Shown here piece after piece: positions 22,411 through 31,374 of a stretch of 64,000 nt of DNA. The number at the start of each line of letters is the position of its first letter. Within the stretch, counting starts at the first letter, position 1. The position numbers and the translations under genes are program-made. The DNA is from Shinella sp032095155 (GTDB taxonomy: Bacteria; Pseudomonadota; Alphaproteobacteria; Rhizobiales; Rhizobiaceae). Location of the stretch: NCBI RefSeq assembly GCF_049199905.1, contig NZ_JBLZPK010000011.1:124001-188000 (forward strand), read 5' to 3'. The notes under the pieces were generated by a model, which searched no databases, was not told the origin of the DNA, and worked only from the letters and a program-made list of their open reading frames with translations.

Positions 22411-24021
22411 TTGTCATCATATTCTGTCGTCGACATCTTTGCAGGACCGGGCGGGCTCGCGGAAGGCTTTTCGAGCGTTCCCGGCACAGGGGATGATCGT
22501 GCCTATCAAATTGCTCTTTCCATTGAGAAGGAAAGGGCTGCGCATTCCACTCTTCGTCTAAGAAGTTTCCTGCGACAGTTCAACGGCGAACTCCCTCAGC
22601 GATACTATGACTTTCTGACCCGCGGCGGTGATGAACCAGACTGGGCATCCGAATATCCGCGCGAATGGGCAAAGGCCGTAGACGAAGCGTGGCAGCTGGA
22701 ACTCGGAAAGGAAGATCCACAGAAGCGGCTCAATGGACGCATCGACGAAATCCGCGAGCAAAGCGGCGGGAACTCGATCCTGATCGGCGGTCCACCATGC
22801 CAGGCCTATTCGCTCGTTGGCCGCGCTCGAAATCAGGGGAAGAAGGACTACATCGCCAGCGATGACGAGAAGCACTTCCTCTACAAGGAATATATCCGGA
22901 TTCTCGATCGCCTGCAGCCGGCCGCGTTCGTCATGGAGAACGTCAAGGGTATGCTGTCGTCATCCGTGGATGGCGAGAACCGGATCTTCGACCAGGTCCT
23001 TCGCGACCTTCGGGGTGACAGGCCGGGAGCGACTCGATACCGCCTCGTTGCCCTTGACCCCAGATCCCGCCGCCAGCTGGATCTAGACGCCTTCGAACCT
23101 CGGGCCTCGGATTTCATCGTCCGAGCAGAGGACTTCGGCGTCCCGCAGGCCCGTCATCGGGTCATTGTCGTAGGATTGCGAGCCGATGTTGCCGAGGGCC
23201 TTCCGACGGCAGCCCTCGCCGATCTCATGGTGCGGCATAATCTTAAGACGACCGTACAGCATGTCCTCGACGGAATGCCAAGGCTTAGGAGCGGGCTGAG
23301 CCGTGGTATCGATGGTGATGAGGAATGGCGTTCCGTGGTTGAGGACGCCATGGCCCTTGTAGCAGATCTTGACATCGGACTTCCCGATGACCTCCAACTG
23401 TCTTTCACCGTCCAGGCACACAAATGCCTTGCCGCCCTCAGAGGAATGAACCAGCTTCCCGGCCGCGAATCCTGGGGGAACGGGATCGCTGTCGAATGCC
23501 CCGTCGAACTGCGGGACTGGCTCGTTGACGAAAGACTGTCCAATCTTCCGAACCACGCGACAAGAAGCCATATGCCGAGCGACCTTGCGCGTTACTTTTT
23601 TGCGGCAGTGTTTGCGAAGGTGGTCGGTCGGTCGCCCAAGGCGACAGATTTTCCCGAAGCGCTTTCTCCGAACCATGAGAACTGGAAGACCGGCAAGTTT
23701 GCAGATCGCTTTCGTGTTCAGATTTCCGGTGGACCCTCGACGACGGTTACAAGCCATATTTCCAAGGACGGCCACTATTTCATCCATCCGGATCCGCTTC
23801 AGTGCCGCAGCCTTTCGGTACGAGAAGCAGCCAGACTGCAGACTTTTCCCGACAACTACTTCTTCAAAGGAAATCGGACAGAACAGTACATCCAGGTTGG
23901 CAACGCGGTTCCTCCCCTGCTCGCTCGCTGGATCGGCGAGGCGCTTTATTCGATTCTCACCGCACATGCGGGCGCTGCAGAGGAACAGATTGAAAGGACC
24001 AGGCTGTCGAATGTCGCTTGA
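22411..24021 (+). CDS. C5-cytosine DNA methyltransferase (Dcm family)
   Basis: A 536-residue enzyme that methylates cytosine C5 in DNA. Motif I FAGPGGLAEGF is near the N-terminus, the catalytic motif GGPPCQAYS has C130, motif VI is FVMENVKGM, motif VIII is around FGVPQARHRVIVVG and the last motif QVGNAVPPLLARWIGEAL ends the protein. There is a long target-recognition region between. An in-frame TGA at 22405 forces a start at TTG 22411 or later; TTG puts the SAM motif at the normal distance. The gene overlaps the MutL-like gene by 11 bases. It presumably protects host DNA from the nuclease genes downstream. Confidence 0.95.
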   Translation: MSSYSVVDIFAGPGGLAEGFSSVPGTGDDRAYQIALSIEKERAAHSTLRLRSFLRQFNGELPQRYYDFLTRGGDEPDWASEYPREWAKAVDEAWQLELGKEDPQKRLNGRIDEIREQSGGNSILIGGPPCQAYSLVGRARNQGKKDYIASDDEKHFLYKEYIRILDRLQPAAFVMENVKGMLSSSVDGENRIFDQVLRDLRGDRPGATRYRLVALDPRSRRQLDLDAFEPRASDFIVRAEDFGVPQARHRVIVVGLRADVAEGLPTAALADLMVRHNLKTTVQHVLDGMPRLRSGLSRGIDGDEEWRSVVEDAMALVADLDIGLPDDLQLSFTVQAHKCLAALRGMNQLPGRESWGNGIAVECPVELRDWLVDERLSNLPNHATRSHMPSDLARYFFAAVFAKVVGRSPKATDFPEALSPNHENWKTGKFADRFRVQISGGPSTTVTSHISKDGHYFIHPDPLQCRSLSVREAARLQTFPDNYFFKGNRTEQYIQVGNAVPPLLARWIGEALYSILTAHAGAAEEQIERTRLSNVA

Positions 24022-25522
24022 CTACGACATTGCCAGTCCAGGAGCAGGGGAACTCTTCGAGTCTCTGCGAGCGTTCGGCTATGATCTTCCAACAGCGCTG
24101 GCCGACATCGTTGACAACAGCATCACGGCTCAGGCGCGCAACGTCTGGATCGATATGCTGTGGGCGGGCCGCGCATCGCGCATCGTCGTTCGCGACGACG
24201 GACGAGGCATGTCGGAAGGCGAGCTCCGGCAGGCCATGAGGCCGGGAAGCCGCAATCCGCTCGCAATCCGCGACGCGAACGATCTCGGTCGTTTCGGCCT
24301 CGGGATGAAGACCGCCTCGATCTCCCAGTGTCGCTGCCTGACTGTCCTTTCCAAGACCCTGCAGTCGCCCGCGGCCCTCCGGCGCTGGGACCTTGACTAT
24401 ATCGAGGGAACGGGCACCAGCGAGTGGCGGCTACTCAAAAGCATGGATCTTCTTGCGGAGAGCGACCACCTGCTGCTCGCGGGTCAGAAGAGCGGAACGA
24501 TCCTCTTCTGGGACAGACTTGATGCTCTGGTCGGAGACGTCGAGATCTATGACGAGCCCGCCCAGAGGCACTTCCGTGAACGCGCTGAAGCCGTCAAGCT
24601 GCATCTTGCGATGGTGTTTCACAGGTTTCTGAAGGGGCGCAATTCCATTCAGCTGCACATCAACGGACGCCCGATCGAGCCGTGGGACCCATTCATGGAG
24701 GACACTTCCTTCACGGATCCGATGGCCGCCGAAGAGCTTTTCTGTGAAGGCGAACGCGCGGAAATCAAGCCATTCATACTGCCGCATCACAGTCGCATCA
24801 GCGCCGAACAGCACGCATCAGCCGCAGGGCCGCGCGGCTGGAATGCTCACCAAGGCTTCTACATCTATCGGAACAAACGTCTTCTGGTCGCCGGTGACTG
24901 GCTGGGTCTGGGAATGCAGAAGGAGGAGCATTTCAAGCTCGCTCGTATCCGCATCGACCTTGACAACACCGCCGATCTTCTCTGGCAGATCGATGTCAAG
25001 AAGTCTCGCGCACGGCCGCCAGCTGCACTGCGCCGAGATCTTCAGCGGATTGCGCGCGCGGCGCGAGGACGCGCTTCGAGCATCTACCGGCATCGCGGAA
25101 AGGTCATCCAGCGCGCGCTGGGCGACAAGGAGACTTTCCTGTGGACGCACTATACGAAGCACGGGAAGTCCTTCTACCGCATCAATCGCGATCATCCACT
25201 TGTCAAGAAGGTGCTGGCCACGGCCGAGGATCGCGGACCGATCCGATCGCTGTTCGACCTTATCGAACAGACGGTTCCTGCGCCTTTGATCGTGATCAAC
25301 AATGCGGAGACACCGGATGCCTTCAGCCAGCCGTTCGAACACTCTCCAACCGAACTTCGAACGGCGATGGCGGAAGTGTTCGACGCTCTGGTCGAGGAGG
25401 GTCGCGAGCATGTAGAGGCCGCAAAGTCGCTGCTGCTGATGGAGCCATTCAACAATTATCCGGAGCTGGTCTCGGCATTTCTTGACGAAGTGGCGCGGAA
25501 GGGTCCCGTTCGAAAACGGTAG
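24011..25522 (+). CDS. MutL/MORC-like GHKL ATPase of an MZA-type defence system
   Basis: A 503-residue protein (MSLDYDIASPGAGELFESLRAFGY...). GHKL motifs: LADIVDNSI (D32, N36), VRDDGRGMSEGEL (D62-M67), GRFGLGMKTASIS (93-105). The usual general-base Glu of the N-box is Asp here (position 32). MutL-like ATPases next to cytosine methylases, Vsr and Z1 proteins are known in MORC-type restriction operons and in the MZA antiviral system. It overlaps the methyltransferase stop by 11 bases and ends 18 bases before the Z1 gene. It probably acts as an ATP-driven DNA clamp that licenses nuclease action. Confidence 0.88.
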   Translation: MSLDYDIASPGAGELFESLRAFGYDLPTALADIVDNSITAQARNVWIDMLWAGRASRIVVRDDGRGMSEGELRQAMRPGSRNPLAIRDANDLGRFGLGMKTASISQCRCLTVLSKTLQSPAALRRWDLDYIEGTGTSEWRLLKSMDLLAESDHLLLAGQKSGTILFWDRLDALVGDVEIYDEPAQRHFRERAEAVKLHLAMVFHRFLKGRNSIQLHINGRPIEPWDPFMEDTSFTDPMAAEELFCEGERAEIKPFILPHHSRISAEQHASAAGPRGWNAHQGFYIYRNKRLLVAGDWLGLGMQKEEHFKLARIRIDLDNTADLLWQIDVKKSRARPPAALRRDLQRIARAARGRASSIYRHRGKVIQRALGDKETFLWTHYTKHGKSFYRINRDHPLVKKVLATAEDRGPIRSLFDLIEQTVPAPLIVINNAETPDAFSQPFEHSPTELRTAMAEVFDALVEEGREHVEAAKSLLLMEPFNNYPELVSAFLDEVARKGPVRKR

Positions 25523-25540
25523 CGCAAGGGGGGAGAACAT

Positions 25541-28282
25541 ATGGCCGGGGGGCTATCGTCCGAAGCACTTCTGAAGAGTGCGTATGGTGTCGCGAACTCA
25601 CTTCTGGAACTTGAGCCAAGAATCACGCAGGAAGCGCTGGAGTCCGCTGTTGATACAGTCCTCGCCATGCCACGTTTTCTCGGCGTCGACCGTACGCGAC
25701 TGCTGCGAGACCTCGAGGCGAGAAACAACACACTGGTCAGCGGCTATTCGGTAATCGACGACAAGGATTTCAGTGCGTGGGTCGCAAGGGCGCGGGAGAA
25801 CCGTCCCTTTGCATTCTGGGATCGCTATCGTCACTGGATGGATCGCGGCAAGCGCTGGGCAGACGGTCCGCTGAGGCAGATGGACCGCCTGACCGATGAC
25901 ATCCTCGATCGCCTGCGAAATCCCGAAACGGCTGGCGCATGGGATCGACGTGGACTTGTCGTCGGGGATGTCCAGTCGGGCAAGACATCCAACTACACCG
26001 CGCTGATCTGCAAGGCAGTCGATGCGGGGTTTCCGCTCGTCATCGTGCTCGCGGGCGTTCATAACAGCCTCCGAAGCCAGACGCAGCAGCGCCTCGACGA
26101 GGGCTTTCTCGGCTTCGACACCAGGCTCGGTCTCCTTGCCGACGAGCAGGAAAACCAGCGGATCGGTGCAGGCCGAATGCCAAGTGCACCCTTCCTCGTT
26201 GCTCACTCGCTGACAAGCAGCTCCGACGGCGGGGATTTCAAGACTGCGACGGCAAACGGAACCCGCCTCATACCGGGCGGCCGTGACCCGATCATCCTTG
26301 TGGTCAAGAAGCGGGTCAGCATCCTCGAAAATCTGCTCGCCTGGGTGCTTTCGGTGCGCGCGGTGGAGGATCCCACGGTTCCAGGCGGGAAGATTGTCCG
26401 CGACGTGCCCATGCTTGTCATCGATGACGAGGCCGACAACGCCTCCGCGAACACCAATGAATATCGCGACGATGACGGCAGGATTGACGAGGATGCCGAT
26501 CCGACCAGGACAAACTTCCTCATCCGGCGCCTGCTTACGTCGTTCGAGAAGAGCGCGTATGTCGGCTACACCGCGACGCCGTTTGCGAACGTTTTCATGC
26601 ACCACGAGGCAAGGCACAAGGTGGCTGGGGAGGACCTGTTTCCTCGCAGCTTTATCATCAATCTTCCCGCGCCATCAAACTACATCGGACCCGAGCGGGT
26701 CTTTGGGCTGAACAGACCCGGTCCCGACGGGGAAGCCAGAGGCTTGCCAATGACGAGGCAGGTTCGTGACGCCGAGGCAATCTTCCCGCCAGGTCACAAG
26801 AAGGATCTCCAGGTCAGCAAGCTGCCCGAGACACTGAAGGAAGCAATGCTTGCCTTCATCCTTGCCTGTGCCGCACGCCGCGTCCGTGGTGATGTCGATG
26901 TTCACAATTCCATGCTGATCCACGTCACAAGGCTGACGGCCGTGCAGGAGAGGGTGGCCACGCTTGTCGACGAGCATCTTGTCGATATCGTCCGTCAGCT
27001 GGAATTTCCTGGCACCGGTGGAACCGCTGTTTCCGAACTGGAGGCGCTGTGGCGGCGGGAATTTGCTTCGAAGGCGGAGGAACTGCAAAGCCTTCTGACC
27101 GATCATGACCTGCCGCCTGTCAGCTGGGACGAGGTCAGGCCTCAGCTCTTCGATGCCGCCAAGCGAATAGGTGTCCGTCAGGTCAACGGGTCGGCAAAGG
27201 ATGCTCTGGACTATGTGACCCATCCCGAGGGTCTCTCAGTGATTGCGGTGGGCGGTGACAAGCTGGCGCGCGGACTGACACTGGAAGGCCTCTCAGTCAG
27301 CTATTTCATACGCACATCGCGCATGTATGACACGCTCATGCAGATGGGGAGATGGTTTGGCTATCGCCCTCGCTATGCCGATCTGTGCCGTCTCTACACA
27401 TCGCCGGTACTGGTTCGCTGGTACCGCCATATCGCGACGGCAACGGCCGAACTTCGCGAAGAATTCGACCTGACGTTCGACAAGGGAGAATCTCCGCTCG
27501 AGTTCGGACACCGGGTTCGCACTCATCCCGATGGCATGCTGATCACAGCTGCCAACAAAATGCGGGCGGGTACGCGGGTCAGAGCTGGTTTTTCCGGGAC
27601 GATTTCGGAAACAGTCGCGTTTGATGTCGGGAGCGCCAAGAAGAACATCGACGCCTTCGGTCAGTTTCTCATATCACTTCCCGGCAATGGCGGCACAGGT
27701 CGGCAGCGTTGGGTTGACGTGGACGGGTCAAGCGTCCTCGGTCTTCTTCAGCGGCTCGAGACCTCTCGGGAATCATGGAAGGCAAACGCGCGAGCGCTCG
27801 CGGACTACGTGGCTGACCGACTTGCCAATGGACGGCTTGCAAAGTGGACGGTCGTGCTTGTCGGCGAGGGTGATTCCGGAATCAAGAGGAAGATTGGCCC
27901 TTACGAGGTAACTCTGGCAGATCGAAAAAGTCAGGTGCACGGTGATGGTTCGAGAGTAACAATCGGCCGGCTTGTCAGCCCCTCCGATGAAGTCAGCGAT
28001 CTCGACAGGCAAGCTCAGGAACGGGCAATGGCGCAGACCGTGGCAGCCTGGGAGAAGAAGGCCGAGCCGAAGCGCGACCGTCCGAAAGCACCCAGCGGTC
28101 CTTTCATCCGTCGTCAACGCAGTCCTGACCGCGGGCTGCTGCTGATCTATCCACTCAATGCCGGACCGCCTTCGGTGACACCGCTCGTGGGTTTCGCCGT
28201 CAGCTTTCCTTTCGATGAACATGCGCCGCTGATAGATTACGCCGAAAACAGCGTGAAGCAGCTCGAAAGCATCTTCGAATGA
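25541..28282 (+). CDS. Z1 domain ATPase (SF2-like, MZA system)
   Basis: A 913-residue protein with the Z1 signature. Motifs: P-loop VVGDVQSGKTSNY (about 142-154), DEAD-like MLVIDDEADNASA (about 290-302), VGYTATPFANVFMH, then LARGLTLEGLSVSYF and the arginine finger QMGRWFGYRPRYADL. It resembles superfamily 2 helicases and would translocate or remodel DNA. The ribosome site AAGGGGGGAG is strong. Its stop overlaps the next ATG by four bases. With the MutL-like, DUF4420 and AIPR genes it forms the MZA set. Confidence 0.93.
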   Translation: MAGGLSSEALLKSAYGVANSLLELEPRITQEALESAVDTVLAMPRFLGVDRTRLLRDLEARNNTLVSGYSVIDDKDFSAWVARARENRPFAFWDRYRHWMDRGKRWADGPLRQMDRLTDDILDRLRNPETAGAWDRRGLVVGDVQSGKTSNYTALICKAVDAGFPLVIVLAGVHNSLRSQTQQRLDEGFLGFDTRLGLLADEQENQRIGAGRMPSAPFLVAHSLTSSSDGGDFKTATANGTRLIPGGRDPIILVVKKRVSILENLLAWVLSVRAVEDPTVPGGKIVRDVPMLVIDDEADNASANTNEYRDDDGRIDEDADPTRTNFLIRRLLTSFEKSAYVGYTATPFANVFMHHEARHKVAGEDLFPRSFIINLPAPSNYIGPERVFGLNRPGPDGEARGLPMTRQVRDAEAIFPPGHKKDLQVSKLPETLKEAMLAFILACAARRVRGDVDVHNSMLIHVTRLTAVQERVATLVDEHLVDIVRQLEFPGTGGTAVSELEALWRREFASKAEELQSLLTDHDLPPVSWDEVRPQLFDAAKRIGVRQVNGSAKDALDYVTHPEGLSVIAVGGDKLARGLTLEGLSVSYFIRTSRMYDTLMQMGRWFGYRPRYADLCRLYTSPVLVRWYRHIATATAELREEFDLTFDKGESPLEFGHRVRTHPDGMLITAANKMRAGTRVRAGFSGTISETVAFDVGSAKKNIDAFGQFLISLPGNGGTGRQRWVDVDGSSVLGLLQRLETSRESWKANARALADYVADRLANGRLAKWTVVLVGEGDSGIKRKIGPYEVTLADRKSQVHGDGSRVTIGRLVSPSDEVSDLDRQAQERAMAQTVAAWEKKAEPKRDRPKAPSGPFIRRQRSPDRGLLLIYPLNAGPPSVTPLVGFAVSFPFDEHAPLIDYAENSVKQLESIFE

Positions 28283-29292
28283 CGCCCGAGCGCCTGCTTC
28301 ATATCTGGCAGGAGCTGGGCGAGCAGACGCCGAGCCCAGGCGGCATGCATCGTCGCAGACTCGATACAGTCTCACCGGTCGACATATTTGCATGTGTGTT
28401 CTGGCCAGGTCGCCAACCCGGCCTTCTTGTCGAAGGCGCAGGTGTATTCCGCCCTCCAGGCAACAGAATTCCTGCCTGTCACGGGGTTCGGACAGTGCAT
28501 GAAGTCGCGTCCGTTCCCCGCCCGCGAACCGTCCTGCGCATCCTGCTCGACGATAACGCCCTGCTTGAAATCTTTGCAGTACTCTCTGCAGACCTTGTCC
28601 AGGTGATTACGGCAGAAAGCACGACTGGCGCCGGCCTGACGCGATGCATTGATCGGCTCTGCATGTGGCAGATCCTCTTCGATCGGATCCCTGCCGAGGG
28701 TCTCTCGGACGAGAGACAGCGCGGTCTCTTCGGAGAGCTCGCCGTGATGGATTCTCTCATGCTCGAAGCTCTGAGTCCTTTTTCAGCCGTAACCTCCTGG
28801 GTCGGGCCGGATCCGGCAAATCAGGATTTCATACACGCCGGAACGGCAATTGAGGTCAAGACGAGCCTGGCAAAGCGACACGCGCGTGTCGCGATCAGCA
28901 ACGAGAAGCAGCTCGACGAGCGACCTCACCAGGCACTTTACCTTGCGCATCTCAGGATGGATGAAAGTGCTGCCCTTGGCTTGTCGCTCGCCTCGATGGT
29001 CAGCCGCGTTCGCGCAAGGGCCGAAGTCGATCCGGCGGCTGCGCGGGAGCTGGATGACAGGCTGACGCTGGCCGGCTACCTCGATCTGCACACTCCGATC
29101 TACAACAGCAGGAAATGGCTCGTCACATCAACGCGCTTCTTTCGCGTCGAAGGAGCCTTTCCGCGTCTTACGGAGCACAATCTCCCGGTGGGCGTCGGCG
29201 ACATACGCTATTCCATCATCGCAGATGATCTGGCGCAGTTCGAAGCCAGTGCGGAGCAGGTGTCCAGGCAGCTTGAGGATGACAATGTCTGA
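28279..29292 (+). CDS. DUF4420-like PD-(D/E)XK nuclease (MZA system)
   Basis: A 337-residue protein with a restriction-enzyme-like core: the acidic helix GLFGELAVMDSLM, then ANQDFIHAGTAIEVKTSLAKR with D183 and E192-V-K194 as catalytic residues, followed by a beta-rich tail. DUF4420 proteins accompany Z1 ATPases in MORC/MZA operons. It starts in the overlap ATGA with the Z1 gene and overlaps the AIPR gene by 8 bases. The DNA nuclease activity is predicted, not shown. Confidence 0.85.
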   Translation: MTPERLLHIWQELGEQTPSPGGMHRRRLDTVSPVDIFACVFWPGRQPGLLVEGAGVFRPPGNRIPACHGVRTVHEVASVPRPRTVLRILLDDNALLEIFAVLSADLVQVITAESTTGAGLTRCIDRLCMWQILFDRIPAEGLSDERQRGLFGELAVMDSLMLEALSPFSAVTSWVGPDPANQDFIHAGTAIEVKTSLAKRHARVAISNEKQLDERPHQALYLAHLRMDESAALGLSLASMVSRVRARAEVDPAAARELDDRLTLAGYLDLHTPIYNSRKWLVTSTRFFRVEGAFPRLTEHNLPVGVGDIRYSIIADDLAQFEASAEQVSRQLEDDNV

Positions 29293-31330
29293 AACAGAAG
29301 ATCTCCAGAGGTTTGCCCGGAACATACAGCAGGACGTCATCGCACGCGCTGACGCGATCGCCGATGGCGGGCTTCGGGCAGAAGTCTTCGCCGAAATGAT
29401 GTTCGAGCATCTTGCAGATGCGGCCGAGATCGACGACGGCATTGCCTGCAACTTCGAAGCGCGCGGGATGCGCTGCTCGGGCTACTATCTCTCCGAGGAC
29501 AATGATCGCCTCGATCTGTTTCTTGTGCTGCCGCGTCTCGATGGTCTCGCTGCGAACATTTCGAAGACAGATATCGACACTGGCTTCCGCCGGCTGACGG
29601 CCTACCTGGAGAAGGCTGTCGCCGGCCTGTACCGCGAACAGGAAGAGGCGCTTCCTGCCTATGACATGTCGCGCGCCATCTGGGATGCTCGAGATGATCT
29701 CAGCCATGTTCGGCTGTTCATCATCACCGATGGTCTCGCCAATGTTGAACAGATGGAGGGTTCTGCTATTGGAACGGTCGAAGTGTCTCGCCATCTCTGG
29801 GACCTGCGTCGACTTTATCGGACCGGATCATCCGGTGCGAGCCGGGAACCGATTCATGTGGACTTCGCCGCGATGGGGGGATCTCCACTTCGCTGCATCG
29901 TATCAAGCCCTGCGGGAGGAGGCTATCGTTCGCTTCTGACAATGATCCCCGGCAACGTGCTCGTTGAAATGTACAGACTGCACGGTCCGCGGCTTCTGGA
30001 ACGAAATGTCCGAAGCTTTCTCCAACTGAAGGGCAAGGTCAATCAGAGCATCCGAAGGACGATCATTGACGAACCCCAGATGTTTCTCGCATTCAACAAC
30101 GGCCTGTCCGTCACTGCAACCAATCTGAGTGTTCGTGATCATGGCGATGGAACGGTCGACCTTCTGACAGCCGGTGACTTCCAGATCGTCAATGGCGGGC
30201 AGACCACCGGGTCGATCTTCCGAGCCTCGCGAAAGGACAAGGTGGACGCAAGTCGCCTGCAGGTTCCGGTGAAGATCACCGAGATCCTAGCCGACGGCGA
30301 TATCGAACAGATCGCGCCGCGAATATCCCAGTCGGCGAACAATCAGAACAAGGTCAACATGGCCGATTTCTCGTCGAACCACGCCTTTCACCGCAAGATG
30401 CAGGAGCTTTCGCGATCGATCTGGGCCCCGCCCGCCAGCGGAATGCAGCGGCAGTCGCGCTGGTTCTACGAGCGCGCCAGAGGGCAATATCATGATGCCC
30501 TTGCCGAAAATCGGACCGACGGCGAGCGCAAGGCCTGGGAAGCCACCAATCCCCGTAGCCAGCTCATTACCAAGACCGATCTGGCCAAGTTCGAACAGAC
30601 ATGGTCCCAGCTGCCACATATCGTGAGCCGTCATGGCCAGAAGTGCTATCTGGATTTCATGGATCGGCTCGATCAGCGCGGAGGGTTCGAGCCGGATGAA
30701 GCATATTTCAAGCGTTGTGTGGCACGAGCTCTTCTCTTCAAGAGGTCTGAACGGATCGTATCGAAACAGGAGTTTGGTGGCTACCGTGCCAATATCGTAA
30801 CCTACAGCCTCGCCTGGCTTTCCCATCACACGGCGAAGCGCGTTGATCTGGACGCGATCTGGGCCGCGCAGGAGCTCTCACCGAACCTGGCGGAATATAT
30901 CGCGACGATCAGCGTTCACGCGCACGAGCACATCACGTCTCCTCCTGGCGGACAGGATGTCAAGGAGTGGTGCAAGAAGGACGCCTGCTGGGAGAAGTTT
31001 CGCGAACGATCAATTCCCATGCCGGCGTCGGTCGAAGCGGAGCTTGTTTCGCGTGAGAAGGCACACACCAGCGGTTCGGCTCATGCTCTGGAGGAGCAGA
31101 CAAGCGAGGAAGAGGCCGAGCAGGTCGAACGTATTGCTGCTCTGCCTGCACAGATCTGGTTCGATCTGGCGGCCTGGGCAAAGGATACACAATCGCTGCA
31201 GCCATGGCAGCGTTCGCTTTCCTTCAGTCTGGGGAAGCTTGCTGGAAGTGGAAAGCGTCCAAGCCGCAAGCAGGCCATGCACGGAGAAAAGATCATTGGC
31301 GAAGCGCGTTCACTTGGCTTTCGAGGCTAG
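29285..31330 (+). CDS. AIPR family protein (abortive-infection phage resistance, MZA system)
   Basis: A 681-residue protein with the AIPR signature. The core LLERNVRSFLQLKGKVNQSIRRTIIDEPQMFLAFNNGLSVTA, DFQIVNGGQTTGSIFRAS and ISQSANNQNKVNMADFSSNHAFHRKM corresponds to the family's conserved blocks. ATG 29285 follows GAGG at 6-base spacing. AIPR proteins occur in several phage-defence operons, including MZA; the biochemical role is unsettled. It overlaps DUF4420 by 8 bases. The 44-base gap to the next gene keeps it in the operon. Confidence 0.9.
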   Translation: MSETEDLQRFARNIQQDVIARADAIADGGLRAEVFAEMMFEHLADAAEIDDGIACNFEARGMRCSGYYLSEDNDRLDLFLVLPRLDGLAANISKTDIDTGFRRLTAYLEKAVAGLYREQEEALPAYDMSRAIWDARDDLSHVRLFIITDGLANVEQMEGSAIGTVEVSRHLWDLRRLYRTGSSGASREPIHVDFAAMGGSPLRCIVSSPAGGGYRSLLTMIPGNVLVEMYRLHGPRLLERNVRSFLQLKGKVNQSIRRTIIDEPQMFLAFNNGLSVTATNLSVRDHGDGTVDLLTAGDFQIVNGGQTTGSIFRASRKDKVDASRLQVPVKITEILADGDIEQIAPRISQSANNQNKVNMADFSSNHAFHRKMQELSRSIWAPPASGMQRQSRWFYERARGQYHDALAENRTDGERKAWEATNPRSQLITKTDLAKFEQTWSQLPHIVSRHGQKCYLDFMDRLDQRGGFEPDEAYFKRCVARALLFKRSERIVSKQEFGGYRANIVTYSLAWLSHHTAKRVDLDAIWAAQELSPNLAEYIATISVHAHEHITSPPGGQDVKEWCKKDACWEKFRERSIPMPASVEAELVSREKAHTSGSAHALEEQTSEEEAEQVERIAALPAQIWFDLAAWAKDTQSLQPWQRSLSFSLGKLAGSGKRPSRKQAMHGEKIIGEARSLGFRG

Positions 31331-31374
31331 AACCGCGGCATGAAGGGCCGATTTGACGGTCAGCAGGAGAATTT

